This document shows positions 34,027 to 44,017 of a DNA stretch of 64,000 bases, one piece after another. Where the stretch lies: assembly GCA_002309805.1 (NCBI GenBank), contig DBYJ01000010.1:101344-165343 (forward strand), in the 5' to 3' direction. The notes beneath the pieces were generated by a model. The model ran no database searches and was not told the DNA's origin. It saw only the letters and a program-made list of their open reading frames with translations. The position numbers and the translations under genes were made by a program. The DNA comes from Bacteroidales bacterium UBA1189. GTDB taxonomy: Bacteria; Bacteroidota; Bacteroidia; Bacteroidales; Bacteroidaceae. Numbering within the stretch: the stretch's first letter is position 1; every line of letters begins with the position of its first letter.

Positions 34027-35565
34027 ATGAAAAGACATATCCGCCCATATTTCCTGTTTCAGGCTGCCGTCTCGCTGCTCTTGTCATCGTGTGCGCATCA
34101 CCCCGACGTGCCAGCTTCAAGCCGCGAGGCGAAGTGCCTGCCCGCCATCTTTCCCGATTATTGCGATGTCACCGTGCCTTGCAATATTGCACCACTCAAC
34201 TTCATGCTCCCTGCAGACCAGTATGAAGAATGCGTGGCACGACTCACCACACCTGATGGTCGGCAGCAGACCTACGGCGAAGGAGTGAAGGTGCAGATTC
34301 CCGAATCGGAATGGCATGCTATGCTTGATGTCTCCAAGGGTAAGAACATCAAGGTAGAGGTTTGGGGAAAGGCTACAAATGGTCAAGCAAAGTCCGGGAA
34401 CGAGGAAAAAGGCGGATGGATGTCGTTCAATCCGTTTGAAATACATGTGGCCGAGCAACCCATCGACGAGTATCTGTCGTATCGCCTCATCGAACCTTCA
34501 TATATTGTTTACGACTACATGGAGATTGCCCAGCGCAACCTCACCTCGTTTGAAGAGACACAGGTTTTCAACAACAAAGTTAGCTGTGACGATCCCCAAG
34601 GCCAATGCATCAACTGCCATAGCTATCAGAACTACAAAACCGACAACATGCTGTTTCATGCGCGTGTGACTCGAGGAGGCACAATCATTGTGAACGACGG
34701 CAAAGTATCGAAAGTGGATTTGAAGCGCGACAATACCATCTCCGCCGGAGTCTATCCAGCATGGCACCCTGCCGCCAAGCTGGTCACCTTCTCCACCAAC
34801 CTGACACACCAAGTGTTCCATACGGCTCATCCCAATAAAGTGGAGGTGTTCGATACAGCCAGCGACCTCATTCTCTATGATGTGGTGAAAGACTCGGTGA
34901 GCATCATTTCTAATGACCCTGACCTTTTGGAGGTATTCCCTTCTTGGTCGCCCGATGGCAAATATCTCTATTACTGCAAGTCGGTTCCGCTTCCTGAAGA
35001 GATGCGCGACAAGGACATCCGTACCACCTATCCGAAAGTGCAATACAACCTCTATCGTCGCTCGTTCGAGATTTCATCCCAGAGCTTCGGCGAGGAGGAA
35101 CTCGTCTATGATGCCGCCTCAGCTGACAAGAGTGTCACCTTGCCACGCATCAGCTCTGACGGGCACTATCTGCTCTTTGCAGAGGGCCGGTATGGCTGCT
35201 TTCATATCTGGCATCACGATGCCGACATCGTTTGCATCCCGATGGACCAATATACTGGCGATGCCCTCACGGCAGAGACCTCTTCGCCTATCGACCTCAC
35301 CCTGTTCAACAGCGAGGGCCATTCAGACAGCTATCCCACATGGTCGAGCAACGGCCATTGGATTATGTGCGCCAGCCGTCGTGACGATGACAACTTCAGC
35401 CGCGTCTATTTCGCCTATTTCAACAACGGGAAAGTTGAAAAGGCCTTCCTCCTGCCGCAGGAAGACCCCGAAATGCACGTCACGCTCCTGAAAAGCTACA
35501 ACCGTCCTGAGTTCATGGTTGAACCTGTCAAAATCAGCGTTAATGAGTTCAGCCGGGCATTCTAA
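34027..35565 (+). CDS. Beta-propeller (PD40/TolB-like) lipoprotein with a CxxCH motif, copy A
   Basis: The start at 34027 gives a compact lipoprotein signal ending LLSSC (Cys22); an ATG at 34003 would add eight basic residues. The 512-residue protein has an N-terminal beta domain (about 40-165) and a single CINCH motif at residues 194-198. From about 230 it has PD40-type propeller blades (YPAWHPAAKLVTFSTN; FPSWSPDGKYLYYC; LPRISSDGHYLLFAE; YPTWSSNGHWIMCASRRDD). CxxCH is the covalent haem-attachment motif of c-type cytochromes, but one motif alone does not prove haem binding. The layout is repeated in copy B downstream. Role unknown. Confidence 0.75.
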   Translation: MKRHIRPYFLFQAAVSLLLSSCAHHPDVPASSREAKCLPAIFPDYCDVTVPCNIAPLNFMLPADQYEECVARLTTPDGRQQTYGEGVKVQIPESEWHAMLDVSKGKNIKVEVWGKATNGQAKSGNEEKGGWMSFNPFEIHVAEQPIDEYLSYRLIEPSYIVYDYMEIAQRNLTSFEETQVFNNKVSCDDPQGQCINCHSYQNYKTDNMLFHARVTRGGTIIVNDGKVSKVDLKRDNTISAGVYPAWHPAAKLVTFSTNLTHQVFHTAHPNKVEVFDTASDLILYDVVKDSVSIISNDPDLLEVFPSWSPDGKYLYYCKSVPLPEEMRDKDIRTTYPKVQYNLYRRSFEISSQSFGEEELVYDAASADKSVTLPRISSDGHYLLFAEGRYGCFHIWHHDADIVCIPMDQYTGDALTAETSSPIDLTLFNSEGHSDSYPTWSSNGHWIMCASRRDDDNFSRVYFAYFNNGKVEKAFLLPQEDPEMHVTLLKSYNRPEFMVEPVKISVNEFSRAF

Positions 35566-37063
35566 ATTTCTACGCCCCCTGTGTACACTCCTTTTCGGTG
35601 TGGCGGTTCTACTCTTTTTCGGATTAGCCTATCCGCATCATCTTCATTATCAGGAGCAGTATCAGCTATTCCTTTTTGACCGAACCTATGTGTGGGAGAT
35701 TGTCAGGCTGCCGGGTGGCGTTGCCGACCTGCTGGGACGCTTCTGCACACAGTTTTTCCTTTTTGCTTGGGTTGGGGCTCTTATCATTGGCGCTCTGCTC
35801 TCTGTGGTACAGCTCCTGACGCTCCAGCTGGCCCGTTGGGGGCGCCTCTATGGACTGAGCTTTGTACCCTCGCTTCTGCTCTGGCTCTTCCTCCTCGATG
35901 AGAACGCGCTTCTGGGTGGTGTTTGGGCGGTATTGCTTACCCTACTCGCTTCGTGGGGCTTCAGCAAGTTGCCCAACGGTTGGCTGCGGCGCATTCTGCT
36001 CCTTTGCACCATCCCTGTACTTTATTGGATGGTAGGGCCCGTCTGCGTGTTATTCTTCCTCCTGCAGGCTCCACGTCCCAAGGGTGCAGCATGGTGGTAC
36101 TATGGCGTGTTCGTCCTTTTGGCAGCCATGCTCGGCATCTTGTCGTATTGTCTTCCCGTACCCGCCGAACGTCTGTGGCTCGGCATCCACTACCATCGCT
36201 ACCAGACGGTTGTCCCCGTGCTGCATTGGGTGGCAGTTCTGTCGGTTTTCGTCCTTACGCTCATAGCCCGTACCTGCCATCGCTGGGTTTGCGCTCCATG
36301 CCACTTCATCGTGACGTTTCTCTCCTTTCTGCTGGTAGCTGTAGGTATGGGCTGCCTCGTCTGGAACACCAGCAATTTCAAGGCTGAGAAGGTAATGCGC
36401 TACGATTTCATGGCCCGCCACCAGCAATGGAACCGCATTCTTGCCACCATCCGTGTTGAAAAGCCCAAGAACCAGATTGGGGTGACGGTACAGAACCTGG
36501 CCCTGGCCATGCGCGGCCAGCTCGCCGACCATCTGTTTGATTATCATCAGAATGGCATCGCCGGCCTGCTGCCCGATGTCGAGCGCGATGCCACCAGCCC
36601 TCTGCCTACCGCCGAGGCCTTCTATCAGCTGGGCATGATTTCTGTTGCCCAGCGGACGGTATTCGAGGCTCAGGAGGCCATCCTCGACTTCCAGAAAAGT
36701 GCCCGATGCTACAAGCGGCTGGCGCAGACTAATCTCATCCTCGGCAGTTATGAGGTGGCTCGCAAATACCTCAAGGCGCTGCAGAAAACCCTCTTCTATC
36801 GCGACTGGGCCAACGAGACGCTACCCCTGCTGGGGAATGAGGAGGCCATAGCCCAGCATCCCGAATACGGACGCCTGCGGAAGTGGGGCTACAACGAGGA
36901 CTTCTATTTCAGCGATCATGTTACCCCCGAGATGCTCGAGAGCCTCTACTTCAACCATCCCGATAACAGTCTTGCCTACGAATACTTGAGGGCTTACTAC
37001 CTACTGACGGGTGACCGCGAAAGCTATGCCAGATTACTCCTTCACACTTCCATGACGCGATGA
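35543..37063 (+). CDS. DUF6057-type membrane protein, copy B
   Basis: I use the ATG at 35543; a TTG at 35519 lies in the same frame but deeper in the previous gene. The start overlaps that gene by 23 bp. The 506-residue protein has about nine or ten membrane helices up to residue ~275, then a soluble TPR-like half (FMARHQQWNRILATIRVEKPKN; EAILDFQKSARCYKRLAQTNLIL; SLAYEYLRAYYLLTGDRESYARLLL), the same plan as copy A. Overall identity with copy A is low by eye, and this copy has visibly more G/C in third positions. The duplication is therefore old, or the second pair arrived separately. Confidence 0.75.
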   Translation: MSSAGHSKFLRPLCTLLFGVAVLLFFGLAYPHHLHYQEQYQLFLFDRTYVWEIVRLPGGVADLLGRFCTQFFLFAWVGALIIGALLSVVQLLTLQLARWGRLYGLSFVPSLLLWLFLLDENALLGGVWAVLLTLLASWGFSKLPNGWLRRILLLCTIPVLYWMVGPVCVLFFLLQAPRPKGAAWWYYGVFVLLAAMLGILSYCLPVPAERLWLGIHYHRYQTVVPVLHWVAVLSVFVLTLIARTCHRWVCAPCHFIVTFLSFLLVAVGMGCLVWNTSNFKAEKVMRYDFMARHQQWNRILATIRVEKPKNQIGVTVQNLALAMRGQLADHLFDYHQNGIAGLLPDVERDATSPLPTAEAFYQLGMISVAQRTVFEAQEAILDFQKSARCYKRLAQTNLILGSYEVARKYLKALQKTLFYRDWANETLPLLGNEEAIAQHPEYGRLRKWGYNEDFYFSDHVTPEMLESLYFNHPDNSLAYEYLRAYYLLTGDRESYARLLLHTSMTR

Positions 37064-38532
37064 AACGTATCTCATATATTCTGCTGGGGCTGATAGGGCT
37101 GATGGGCTGCAAGGGAACCGTCGGTGATGCCATTCAAGAGACCGTCCTGCCGCAAATCTATCCCGACTACCTCGGCGTCACCATCCCCGTGAATATCGCG
37201 CCGCTCTGCTTCTCCATGGCCGATGAGGATGCCCTGCGAATCGATGCCGTCGTTACCGACAGCCACGGGCATCGTCTGCACAGCCAGGGCAGGGAGTCGG
37301 TCAACTTCAACCTTCACGACTGGCACACCCTGCTCGGTCAAAACCGTGGTGACTCGCTCAGCGTTACCGTTTCAGCCAAATATGCCGACGGCTGGCACAC
37401 CTATCGCCCTTTCTCTCTCTACGTCAGCTCCGACAGCATCGACCCCTGGCTCTGCTACCGCCTTATTGAGCCGGGCTATGAGGTATGGAGCAAAATGGGC
37501 ATTTATGAGCGCAATCTTTCCTCCTTCGACGAGCATCCGCTCATTGAGAACACCCAGTTCGAGGGCTGCGTCAACTGCCACAGCTTCAATCGCGGCAACC
37601 CTGCCGACATGAGCCTCCACATCCGCGGCCCTCACGGCGCCACCCTCCTGCGCCATGCTGGAGGTTCTCTCATCGCCTTCGACACCAAGACCGACCAGAC
37701 GCTCGGTTTCTGCGTTTATCCCTACTGGCACCCTTCAGGACGCTATATCGCCTACTCTACCAACGCCACCAGCCAGCTGTTCCATAGCGCCGACGCGAGC
37801 CGCATCGAGGTCTTCGATACCGCCTCCGACCTTCAGGTCTATGATGTCGAGCGGAACGAGCTGCTGCTCTCGCCTTTGGTCAAGCAGGATTCTGTCTATG
37901 AGACCTTCCCCGTCTTCTCCCCCGACGGCTGTTCGCTCTATTTCTGTGCTGCTCGTGCCCTCCCTGAAGGATCTCATCAGCTCGATGCTATCCACTACGA
38001 CCTCTGCCGCATCGGCTTCGACCCCGCCACGGGCACCTTCGGCAGTTGTATCGACACCCTTGTCAATGCCTCGTCACAGCAGCAATCGGTATCTTTCCCC
38101 CGCCCCTCCTACGACGGACGATTCCTCTGCTATACTCTCTCCGACTACGGACAATTCAGCATCTGGCACCACGAGGCCGACCTCTATCTGCTCGACCTCA
38201 CTACCGGGCAGAGCCGCCCCATGACGGAGGCCAACTCCCCCGATACCGAATCGTTCCACAACTGGAGTTCCAACTCGCGCTGGCTCGTGCTCAGTTCGCG
38301 CCGTGACGACGGCCTCTTCACACGTCCCTATTTCTGTCACGTCGATTCCCAAGGCGTGGTCACCAAGGCCTTTATGCTTCCACAGCGCAATCCATGCCGT
38401 TTCTATCGCGAGCGCTTCCTCTCCTTCAATGTGCCCGAGTTCGCCACCGCCCCCGTCCGCTTCGACAGCCATCGTGCCAGCCGTCTCATCAACGACGAGT
38501 CCCGCACCCCGTTTGGAGTAAGAAAATTCTGA
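37060..38532 (+). CDS. Beta-propeller (PD40/TolB-like) lipoprotein with a CxxCH motif, copy B
   Basis: The start overlaps the DUF6057-B stop by four bases (ATGA), so translation is coupled. The 490-residue protein has a lipoprotein signal ending LMGC (Cys17), an N-terminal beta domain with IYPDYLGVTIPVNIAPL (compare IFPDYCDVTVPCNIAPL in copy A), the CVNCH motif at residues 170-174, and propeller blades (YPYWHPSGRYIAYSTN; FPVFSPDGCSLYFCAA; FPRPSYDGRFLCYTLSD; WSSNSRWLVLSSRRDD). Conservation of CxxCH at the same place in both copies points to a function for it. The pairing with DUF6057 is constant in both copies. Confidence 0.75.
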   Translation: MKRISYILLGLIGLMGCKGTVGDAIQETVLPQIYPDYLGVTIPVNIAPLCFSMADEDALRIDAVVTDSHGHRLHSQGRESVNFNLHDWHTLLGQNRGDSLSVTVSAKYADGWHTYRPFSLYVSSDSIDPWLCYRLIEPGYEVWSKMGIYERNLSSFDEHPLIENTQFEGCVNCHSFNRGNPADMSLHIRGPHGATLLRHAGGSLIAFDTKTDQTLGFCVYPYWHPSGRYIAYSTNATSQLFHSADASRIEVFDTASDLQVYDVERNELLLSPLVKQDSVYETFPVFSPDGCSLYFCAARALPEGSHQLDAIHYDLCRIGFDPATGTFGSCIDTLVNASSQQQSVSFPRPSYDGRFLCYTLSDYGQFSIWHHEADLYLLDLTTGQSRPMTEANSPDTESFHNWSSNSRWLVLSSRRDDGLFTRPYFCHVDSQGVVTKAFMLPQRNPCRFYRERFLSFNVPEFATAPVRFDSHRASRLINDESRTPFGVRKF

Positions 38533-38560
38533 AATTTAATCATCTTAAATAAAAAAAACA

Positions 38561-39757
38561 ATGAAAAAACCTGTCATTATTCTTTATTCTCTGATTTTCA
38601 GCGTTGCGCTCTCCATGGCGCAGACGAATCCTCAGCCCGGTTACATCATTACTAACGCAGGCGACACGATACGCGGACTTATTGACTTCCGCACCAACGA
38701 GATACTCTCCCGAAAATGCGTCTTCTGGGCGAATGGCGAAAGCGAAGGCAAGACCTACGCACCGGGCGACATCTTCAGCTTCCGGTTCGAGCATAACGGC
38801 AAGTACTTCGTCACACGCCGGCTCGACCTGGGCGACGGTCCACAACTCTATTTTGCCGAGTTCCTGGTTCAGGGACTGATGAACCTCTACTGCGTGGCCG
38901 ACACCTACGACGAACACTTCTTCTTCGAACGTGAGGATGGCGAAATGGCCCGTCTCACCAACAGGGCCTTAATAACGTCGTCGTCCGTACAAGATGAAAA
39001 GGAACATTTTCAGGAAAAGAGGGAACAGTTCGGGAAGGTGAAGGTATTGCTCTCCGACTCATGGAAAGCCGTTGAGGACATGGATGCGGCTGATCTGTCG
39101 CGAAAAAGGCTGGTACGTGCCGTGCGCGACTATCACGATGAAGTCTGTACAGACGGCAGCAGCTGCATGATATACGAGTACAAGGAGGAATCCGACAAAT
39201 TCAAGACCCATCTCAAGGCCTTCGCCGGCTATGCCTACTATTCACACGAGCGGACGGTCTTCCAAATCCTGGATGAGAACTACTACGGGAGCGCGTTTGA
39301 CATAGGCCTTGGCGTTGTGACGGACATTGAGCGGATCATGCGGGGCGGTAGCCTCGAGTTAGCCGTTGCCTATTCCCCCAAAGCCAGATTCGAGCACGAC
39401 GTCATGGTTTCCGGAGGCATCGAGCCCTCGCATACGGCGTATGAAAGGAGCCGCGTGACAATCTCCATAGGAGCGGGCAAGACCTTCGGGAAGGGAAAGA
39501 TTCAACCCCTTGTACGCGGCGGAGGATTCTATGTGCTGCACTATGGGAACAGGGAAACCCGCTACTACCTGGACAAAATGATTGTCGATAAGACTTGGGG
39601 GAAAACGGCGCACTTCGGGGCCTACCTCGGTGCCGGCGTTCTGATGGCCGTAGGCAAGCACTCAGCCCGCCTGGTTGGCGACCTGTACAAGTCCATCGAT
39701 ATCTCAGGACAGGGCAACATGGCAAAGTGGAGTCTCACGGCCGAGTTCGTGCTATAG
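38561..39757 (+). CDS. Exported protein, probable outer-membrane beta-barrel, hypothetical
   Basis: The 398-residue protein has a signal peptide (to about residue 21, ALSMAQT). An N-terminal segment begins PGYIITNAGDTIRGLIDFRTNE, a phrase common at the start of Bacteroidetes outer-membrane proteins. The C-terminal half has amphipathic strands (LELAVAYSPKARFEHDVMVSG; RVTISIGAGKTFGKGKIQPLVRGGGFYVL; AHFGAYLGAGVLMAVGKHSARLVGDLY) and ends in an aromatic/hydrophobic pattern (WSLTAEFVL). It is 28 bp after the CxxCH lipoprotein B gene and may end that operon; a 14-bp inverted repeat follows about 100 bp later. No family name can be given with confidence. Confidence 0.6.
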   Translation: MKKPVIILYSLIFSVALSMAQTNPQPGYIITNAGDTIRGLIDFRTNEILSRKCVFWANGESEGKTYAPGDIFSFRFEHNGKYFVTRRLDLGDGPQLYFAEFLVQGLMNLYCVADTYDEHFFFEREDGEMARLTNRALITSSSVQDEKEHFQEKREQFGKVKVLLSDSWKAVEDMDAADLSRKRLVRAVRDYHDEVCTDGSSCMIYEYKEESDKFKTHLKAFAGYAYYSHERTVFQILDENYYGSAFDIGLGVVTDIERIMRGGSLELAVAYSPKARFEHDVMVSGGIEPSHTAYERSRVTISIGAGKTFGKGKIQPLVRGGGFYVLHYGNRETRYYLDKMIVDKTWGKTAHFGAYLGAGVLMAVGKHSARLVGDLYKSIDISGQGNMAKWSLTAEFVL

Positions 39758-39857
39758 CCATCGGGCAAGGCCGAAAACAGTCCAAACAAATTATTGTCAT
39801 TAAAGGTTATTGGGACAAAGTAATCCCTATGTAACATCGAACTGTAACCTGCAGGAG

Positions 39858-39895
39858 TTTACGTGGTGTAATGGGAAAAAGTTACACCACGTAAA
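39858..39895. other. Perfect 14-bp inverted repeat upstream of the hybrid regulator gene
   Basis: TTTACGTGGTGTAA (39858-39871) and its exact complement TTACACCACGTAAA (39882-39895) flank a 10-base loop, and TTTTT follows. It may terminate the upstream transcript, or serve as an operator, because it ends 16 bp before the -33 box of the next gene. Confidence 0.75.
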
Positions 39896-39911
39896 TTTTT
39901 CCATGTCGTCG

Positions 39912-39943
39912 TTTGTGTTTGTTTACAAGAAACAATATCTTTG
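39912..39943 (+). promoter_or_regulatory. Promoter of the hybrid two-component regulator gene
   Basis: TTTG (39912-39915), 20 bp, TATCTTTG (39936-39943). It excludes the in-frame ATG at 39913 and supports the start at 39964. Confidence 0.8.
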
Positions 39944-39963
39944 CAAGCGGAAACGGGCGGAAC

Positions 39964-42900
39964 ATGAAAAGGACACTCCTGCTAACCCTACTGTTGCTCT
40001 CCCTGGCTGCGGGCGGCATGCGCGCCCAGACGGGCAAGCATTTCGATGCTGACAAACAGATGTCAAGCAGCTTCACCACGCAGGTCTATCAGGACAGGGA
40101 CGGCTTCATGTGGGTGGCCACCCGCAACGGGCTGAACAGATACGACGGCTACCAGTTCCAGATTCTGAAGAAGGAGCAGAAGGAGAACCTGGGCATGGCC
40201 AGCAACTACGTGAACTGCCTGCTGCAGAATCGCCATGGGTTGTTCTACATCGGCATGTATGGCGCGCTGCAGACCTACGACGGCGAGCGTTTCACAGACA
40301 TCACAACGCGCGACCTCGAGGGACGTGTGGTGCCCTGCTACATCACCTGCCTGCTGGAGCGCACGAACGGCGAGATACTCATCGGCACCTCGGGCCACGG
40401 CATGCTGCAAATAACCGACAAGACAAGTGCCCAGGAAATGGGCGGAGCGCTGGAGGGATTGTTTGGCGTCCACCGTATACTTGAAGACCGCTGGGGACGG
40501 CTCTGGATAGTAACCGAGAGCCAAGGACTATGGCTTTACGACGAGAGCGCCGACCGCGTGCAGCGCTTCCTGGATAAAGAGGACGAACGCAGCACGCTGA
40601 CGGACATCTGCGAGGACAGCGAGGGGCGCATCTACGTCGCCACCACAGGGCGGGGTCTACTACAGATGGAGGGAAGCCACATCGTGCCCATCGCCGGCAC
40701 AGAGGGCAAGGCCATCAGCACGCTCTGCACAAGCCGCTCAGGAACGGTACTGATAGGCTACGACGGCGAGGGTGTGGCCATCTACGACCCTCACACAGGA
40801 CAGTTGACGGATAACCCCTACTACAGCCGCGAGCTCAACCTCAGCACCACGAAAGTCTATTCCATCGCTGAGGACAGAAGCGGCAACATCTGGCTGGGAC
40901 TGTTGCAGAAGGGCATCTTCATGCAGCCCGGGGGGCGCGACACGGGCTTCGGCTACATGGGCAGCAAGCTGGGCGAGCGCAACGTCATCGGCCAGGCGTG
41001 CGTCACCAGCGTGCTCAGGAGCACAGGCGGCCTGCTGTGGATAGGTACGGACAAGGACGGGCTCTACTGCCTATCGGCCGATATGCGACTGGTGAAACAC
41101 TTCAAGGAAGACTTCCCCACGACCATCCTCTCGCTTTGCGAGGACAGCGAGGGGCACATTTGGGCGGGTTCGTACAAGGAGGGCGTCGGCGTGATAGACC
41201 CCACGCAGATGACCTTCCGCCCCTACCGCCTTCCGCAGGGAACTACGGTTAGCGTATTCGGCCTGCAGGCCGACCGCGACGGACACCTCTGGATGGGAAC
41301 GATGGGCGACGGATTGCTGCGCATTGACCTCGCGAAAGCCGACGGCGGAGCAACGGATGCCGTCAAGGCGTATGTGACGCTGCAGGAGCCTGACGACACC
41401 TATCTGCAGAACAGCATCATCAACAACTACATCTCGCAAATCTCCCTCTCGCCCGACGGACGGCGCATCTACGTGGCTACCTCCGTGGGCGTCAGCGCCA
41501 TGGACATTGCCACCGAAAACTGGCGGGAGGCCTTCGGCGGCGTCAACTGCCTGAACTACGGCATGGCCGTACGCACAGCCCGCGAATTCGGAGGGAAACT
41601 CTACGTGGGTACGAACGACGGACTCTATACCTACGACCTCGCCGGACGAGCGCAGGAAGTCATTACCTATACGAAGGAGAGCCGACTGGCAGAAAACGGC
41701 ATCTCGTCCATCGAACAGGACCACCAAGGCCGACTGTGGATAGCCACCGACCATGGGCTCTGCTGCCTCAACCCCAGCACGGGCTATATAGAGAACTATT
41801 TCGTAGACGACGGTCTGCAGTCGAACGAATTCAGCGACGGCGCGTCGTTCCGTTCCCCTGACGGGGAAATGCTGTTCGGAGGCCTTGGCGGCATCACCTG
41901 GTTCAACCCCGAGCACATCCGCCAGAGCCTGTGGAACGCAGAAGTGCAGCTCACGGCTTTCTTCGTCAACGGCGAGTCCGTGACATCGTCCACACGCTCA
42001 GGCCTCTGGCATGTGACGGACACCACCATCATGGCCTCGCGCCGTTTCAACCTCAGCAGCAGCGCCAAGGCCTTTGCCTTGAAGCTCTCCACGTTCACGT
42101 ACGAGAACCCCGAGCACATCGTCTATCTCTTCCGCATCAACAACGACAGATGGGTGCGCATGCAGCCAGGCGACAACACCATTGCACTCAGCCGCATGCC
42201 TGCGGGTGTCTATCATTTCCGCATCGTGGCCGAGCACAACAGCATCCGCACCCCCGAGCGTACCTTCACCATCGTCATTCACGCGCCCTGGTACCGTACT
42301 CCCCTCGCCTTCCTGCTCTACTCCCTGGCCGCCGCAGCCGCCGCATGGGTCTATCTACGCTATGTCCGACGGAAGCAACAACACCTCCATGCCGAGGAGA
42401 TGGCCGATGCCCGAATGCGCTTCTTCATGGACATCAGCCACGAGATACGTACCCCGCTGACGCTGATTATCTCACCCCTTCTCTCGCTCATCAAACAAGA
42501 CCAAGACCCCTATCGGCGCAGCGTCTATGAGACCATCCGACGCAATTCCGAGCGCATCCTCGGACTCATCAACCAGCTGATGGACATCCGGAAGATTGAG
42601 AAGCAGCAGATGCAGATGCACATGCAGCAGACCGACCTCATCGGCTTCGTGGACGACCTTTATACGCTCTTCGAACAGCAGGCCAAAAACAAGAACATCC
42701 AGTTCGCCTTCAAGCATGATGACGACCAGCTCCCCGTCTGGATTGACCGCGGGAACTTCGACAAGGTCATCGTCAACATCCTCTCCAATGCCTTCAAATA
42801 CACCCCTGCAGGCGGCGACATCACCATCAACGTCAGCCACGACCAGCAGCACGCCACCATAGCCGTAGCCGACAGCGGCGTGGGAATACCCGAAGACCAG

Positions 42901-44004
42901 CTCGAAAAAATCTTCGAACGCTTCTATCAGGCCTCGTCAAGCGGCTCCCAGACGGGTACGGGAACGGGCATCGGACTCCATCTGACCCGTTCGCTCGTTG
43001 AACTCCATCATGGAACCATCATAGCCCACAACCTTCAACCCAAGGGCTGCGAATTCGTGGTCACCATCCCCCTCGGCAAGGAGCACCTGAAGCCCGAGGA
43101 AATCATGGAAGATACAGCCGAAATGGGCCAGCAGGCCGAGGCAGTCAGCCTGACGGACTGGGGTGAACGAGACAATGGCTCGCTGCCCGAAGAGCCCCCG
43201 ACGACAGCGGAGGTCATCCCGCGAATCCTCATTGCCGAGGACGACCCCGAAATCCGCGACTACTTGGCCGCCCAGTTAGGGAATGACTATACGATTGTCA
43301 CCCGTAGCAACGGGCGCGAAGCCTTCTCCGAGGCACTCCACCAGCTGCCCGACCTTATCATCAGCGATGTCATGATGCCGGAGATGGATGGCTACACCCT
43401 CTGCGCCAACCTGAAGCGCAATCCGCAGACCTTCCACGTGCCCGTCATCCTGCTCACAGCCAAGAGCAGCGACGAGGATCAGCTGGCCGGACTGGAAACA
43501 GGTGCCGAAGCCTACTTCACAAAGCCTTTCAACATGGACATCCTGCGGCGTACCATCATCAACCTCATCCACACCCATCGGCAACTGCGGCTGAAGTACG
43601 AACGTGTGGATGCCCTCGAACAACAGCTCGACGACGTGAAGCTGACGTCGCCCGACGATAAACTGCTCAAGCGCATCATGGACGTCATCAACCAGAATAT
43701 CCAGAACAGCGAGCTCAGCATCGACAATATCGCTTCGGAGGTCGGCATCAGCCGTGTCCACCTCCACCGGAAGATGAAGGCGCTCACCGGACAGACCCCG
43801 CACGAATTCATCCGCAGCATCCGCCTCAAGCAGGCCGCTCATCTGCTCAGCCAACCAGGCATGAACATCACCGAAGTGGTCTATGCCTGCGGTTTCACCA
43901 GCGCCGCCTCCTTCGCCACCATTTTCAAGAAATACTACGGCATGGCCCCACGCGAATATATGCTTCAAATCAACAATAATTCAAAATCAACCAATCAATC
44001 CTAA
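39964..44004 (+). CDS. Hybrid two-component system regulator (sensor kinase, receiver and AraC domains)
   Basis: The 1346-residue protein has a signal peptide and a periplasmic sensor of two-component propeller repeats (LWIGTDKDGLYCL-like blades, residues ~30-660). A Y_Y_Y domain (~690-770) and a membrane helix (~779-800) follow. Next come HisKA with phospho-acceptor His826 (DISHEIRTPL), HATPase_c (FKYTPAGG, DSGVGIP), a receiver with Asp1135 (ISDVMMPEMDG) and a C-terminal AraC-type helix-turn-helix (~1240-1340). Such regulators bind an oligosaccharide in the periplasm and switch on the adjacent utilisation locus. The last residues (NNNSKSTNQS) are read from a simple repeat. The esterase gene follows 13 bp later. 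Confidence 0.95.
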   Translation: MKRTLLLTLLLLSLAAGGMRAQTGKHFDADKQMSSSFTTQVYQDRDGFMWVATRNGLNRYDGYQFQILKKEQKENLGMASNYVNCLLQNRHGLFYIGMYGALQTYDGERFTDITTRDLEGRVVPCYITCLLERTNGEILIGTSGHGMLQITDKTSAQEMGGALEGLFGVHRILEDRWGRLWIVTESQGLWLYDESADRVQRFLDKEDERSTLTDICEDSEGRIYVATTGRGLLQMEGSHIVPIAGTEGKAISTLCTSRSGTVLIGYDGEGVAIYDPHTGQLTDNPYYSRELNLSTTKVYSIAEDRSGNIWLGLLQKGIFMQPGGRDTGFGYMGSKLGERNVIGQACVTSVLRSTGGLLWIGTDKDGLYCLSADMRLVKHFKEDFPTTILSLCEDSEGHIWAGSYKEGVGVIDPTQMTFRPYRLPQGTTVSVFGLQADRDGHLWMGTMGDGLLRIDLAKADGGATDAVKAYVTLQEPDDTYLQNSIINNYISQISLSPDGRRIYVATSVGVSAMDIATENWREAFGGVNCLNYGMAVRTAREFGGKLYVGTNDGLYTYDLAGRAQEVITYTKESRLAENGISSIEQDHQGRLWIATDHGLCCLNPSTGYIENYFVDDGLQSNEFSDGASFRSPDGEMLFGGLGGITWFNPEHIRQSLWNAEVQLTAFFVNGESVTSSTRSGLWHVTDTTIMASRRFNLSSSAKAFALKLSTFTYENPEHIVYLFRINNDRWVRMQPGDNTIALSRMPAGVYHFRIVAEHNSIRTPERTFTIVIHAPWYRTPLAFLLYSLAAAAAAWVYLRYVRRKQQHLHAEEMADARMRFFMDISHEIRTPLTLIISPLLSLIKQDQDPYRRSVYETIRRNSERILGLINQLMDIRKIEKQQMQMHMQQTDLIGFVDDLYTLFEQQAKNKNIQFAFKHDDDQLPVWIDRGNFDKVIVNILSNAFKYTPAGGDITINVSHDQQHATIAVADSGVGIPEDQLEKIFERFYQASSSGSQTGTGTGIGLHLTRSLVELHHGTIIAHNLQPKGCEFVVTIPLGKEHLKPEEIMEDTAEMGQQAEAVSLTDWGERDNGSLPEEPPTTAEVIPRILIAEDDPEIRDYLAAQLGNDYTIVTRSNGREAFSEALHQLPDLIISDVMMPEMDGYTLCANLKRNPQTFHVPVILLTAKSSDEDQLAGLETGAEAYFTKPFNMDILRRTIINLIHTHRQLRLKYERVDALEQQLDDVKLTSPDDKLLKRIMDVINQNIQNSELSIDNIASEVGISRVHLHRKMKALTGQTPHEFIRSIRLKQAAHLLSQPGMNITEVVYACGFTSAASFATIFKKYYGMAPREYMLQINNNSKSTNQS

Positions 44005-44017
44005 TTCATAATCAACC

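Noticed and set aside
34606..34620. Calling the CxxCH lipoprotein a cytochrome c
   Set aside because: Only one motif is present, and no cytochrome fold or distal Met ligand can be recognised; haem binding is kept as a hypothesis.
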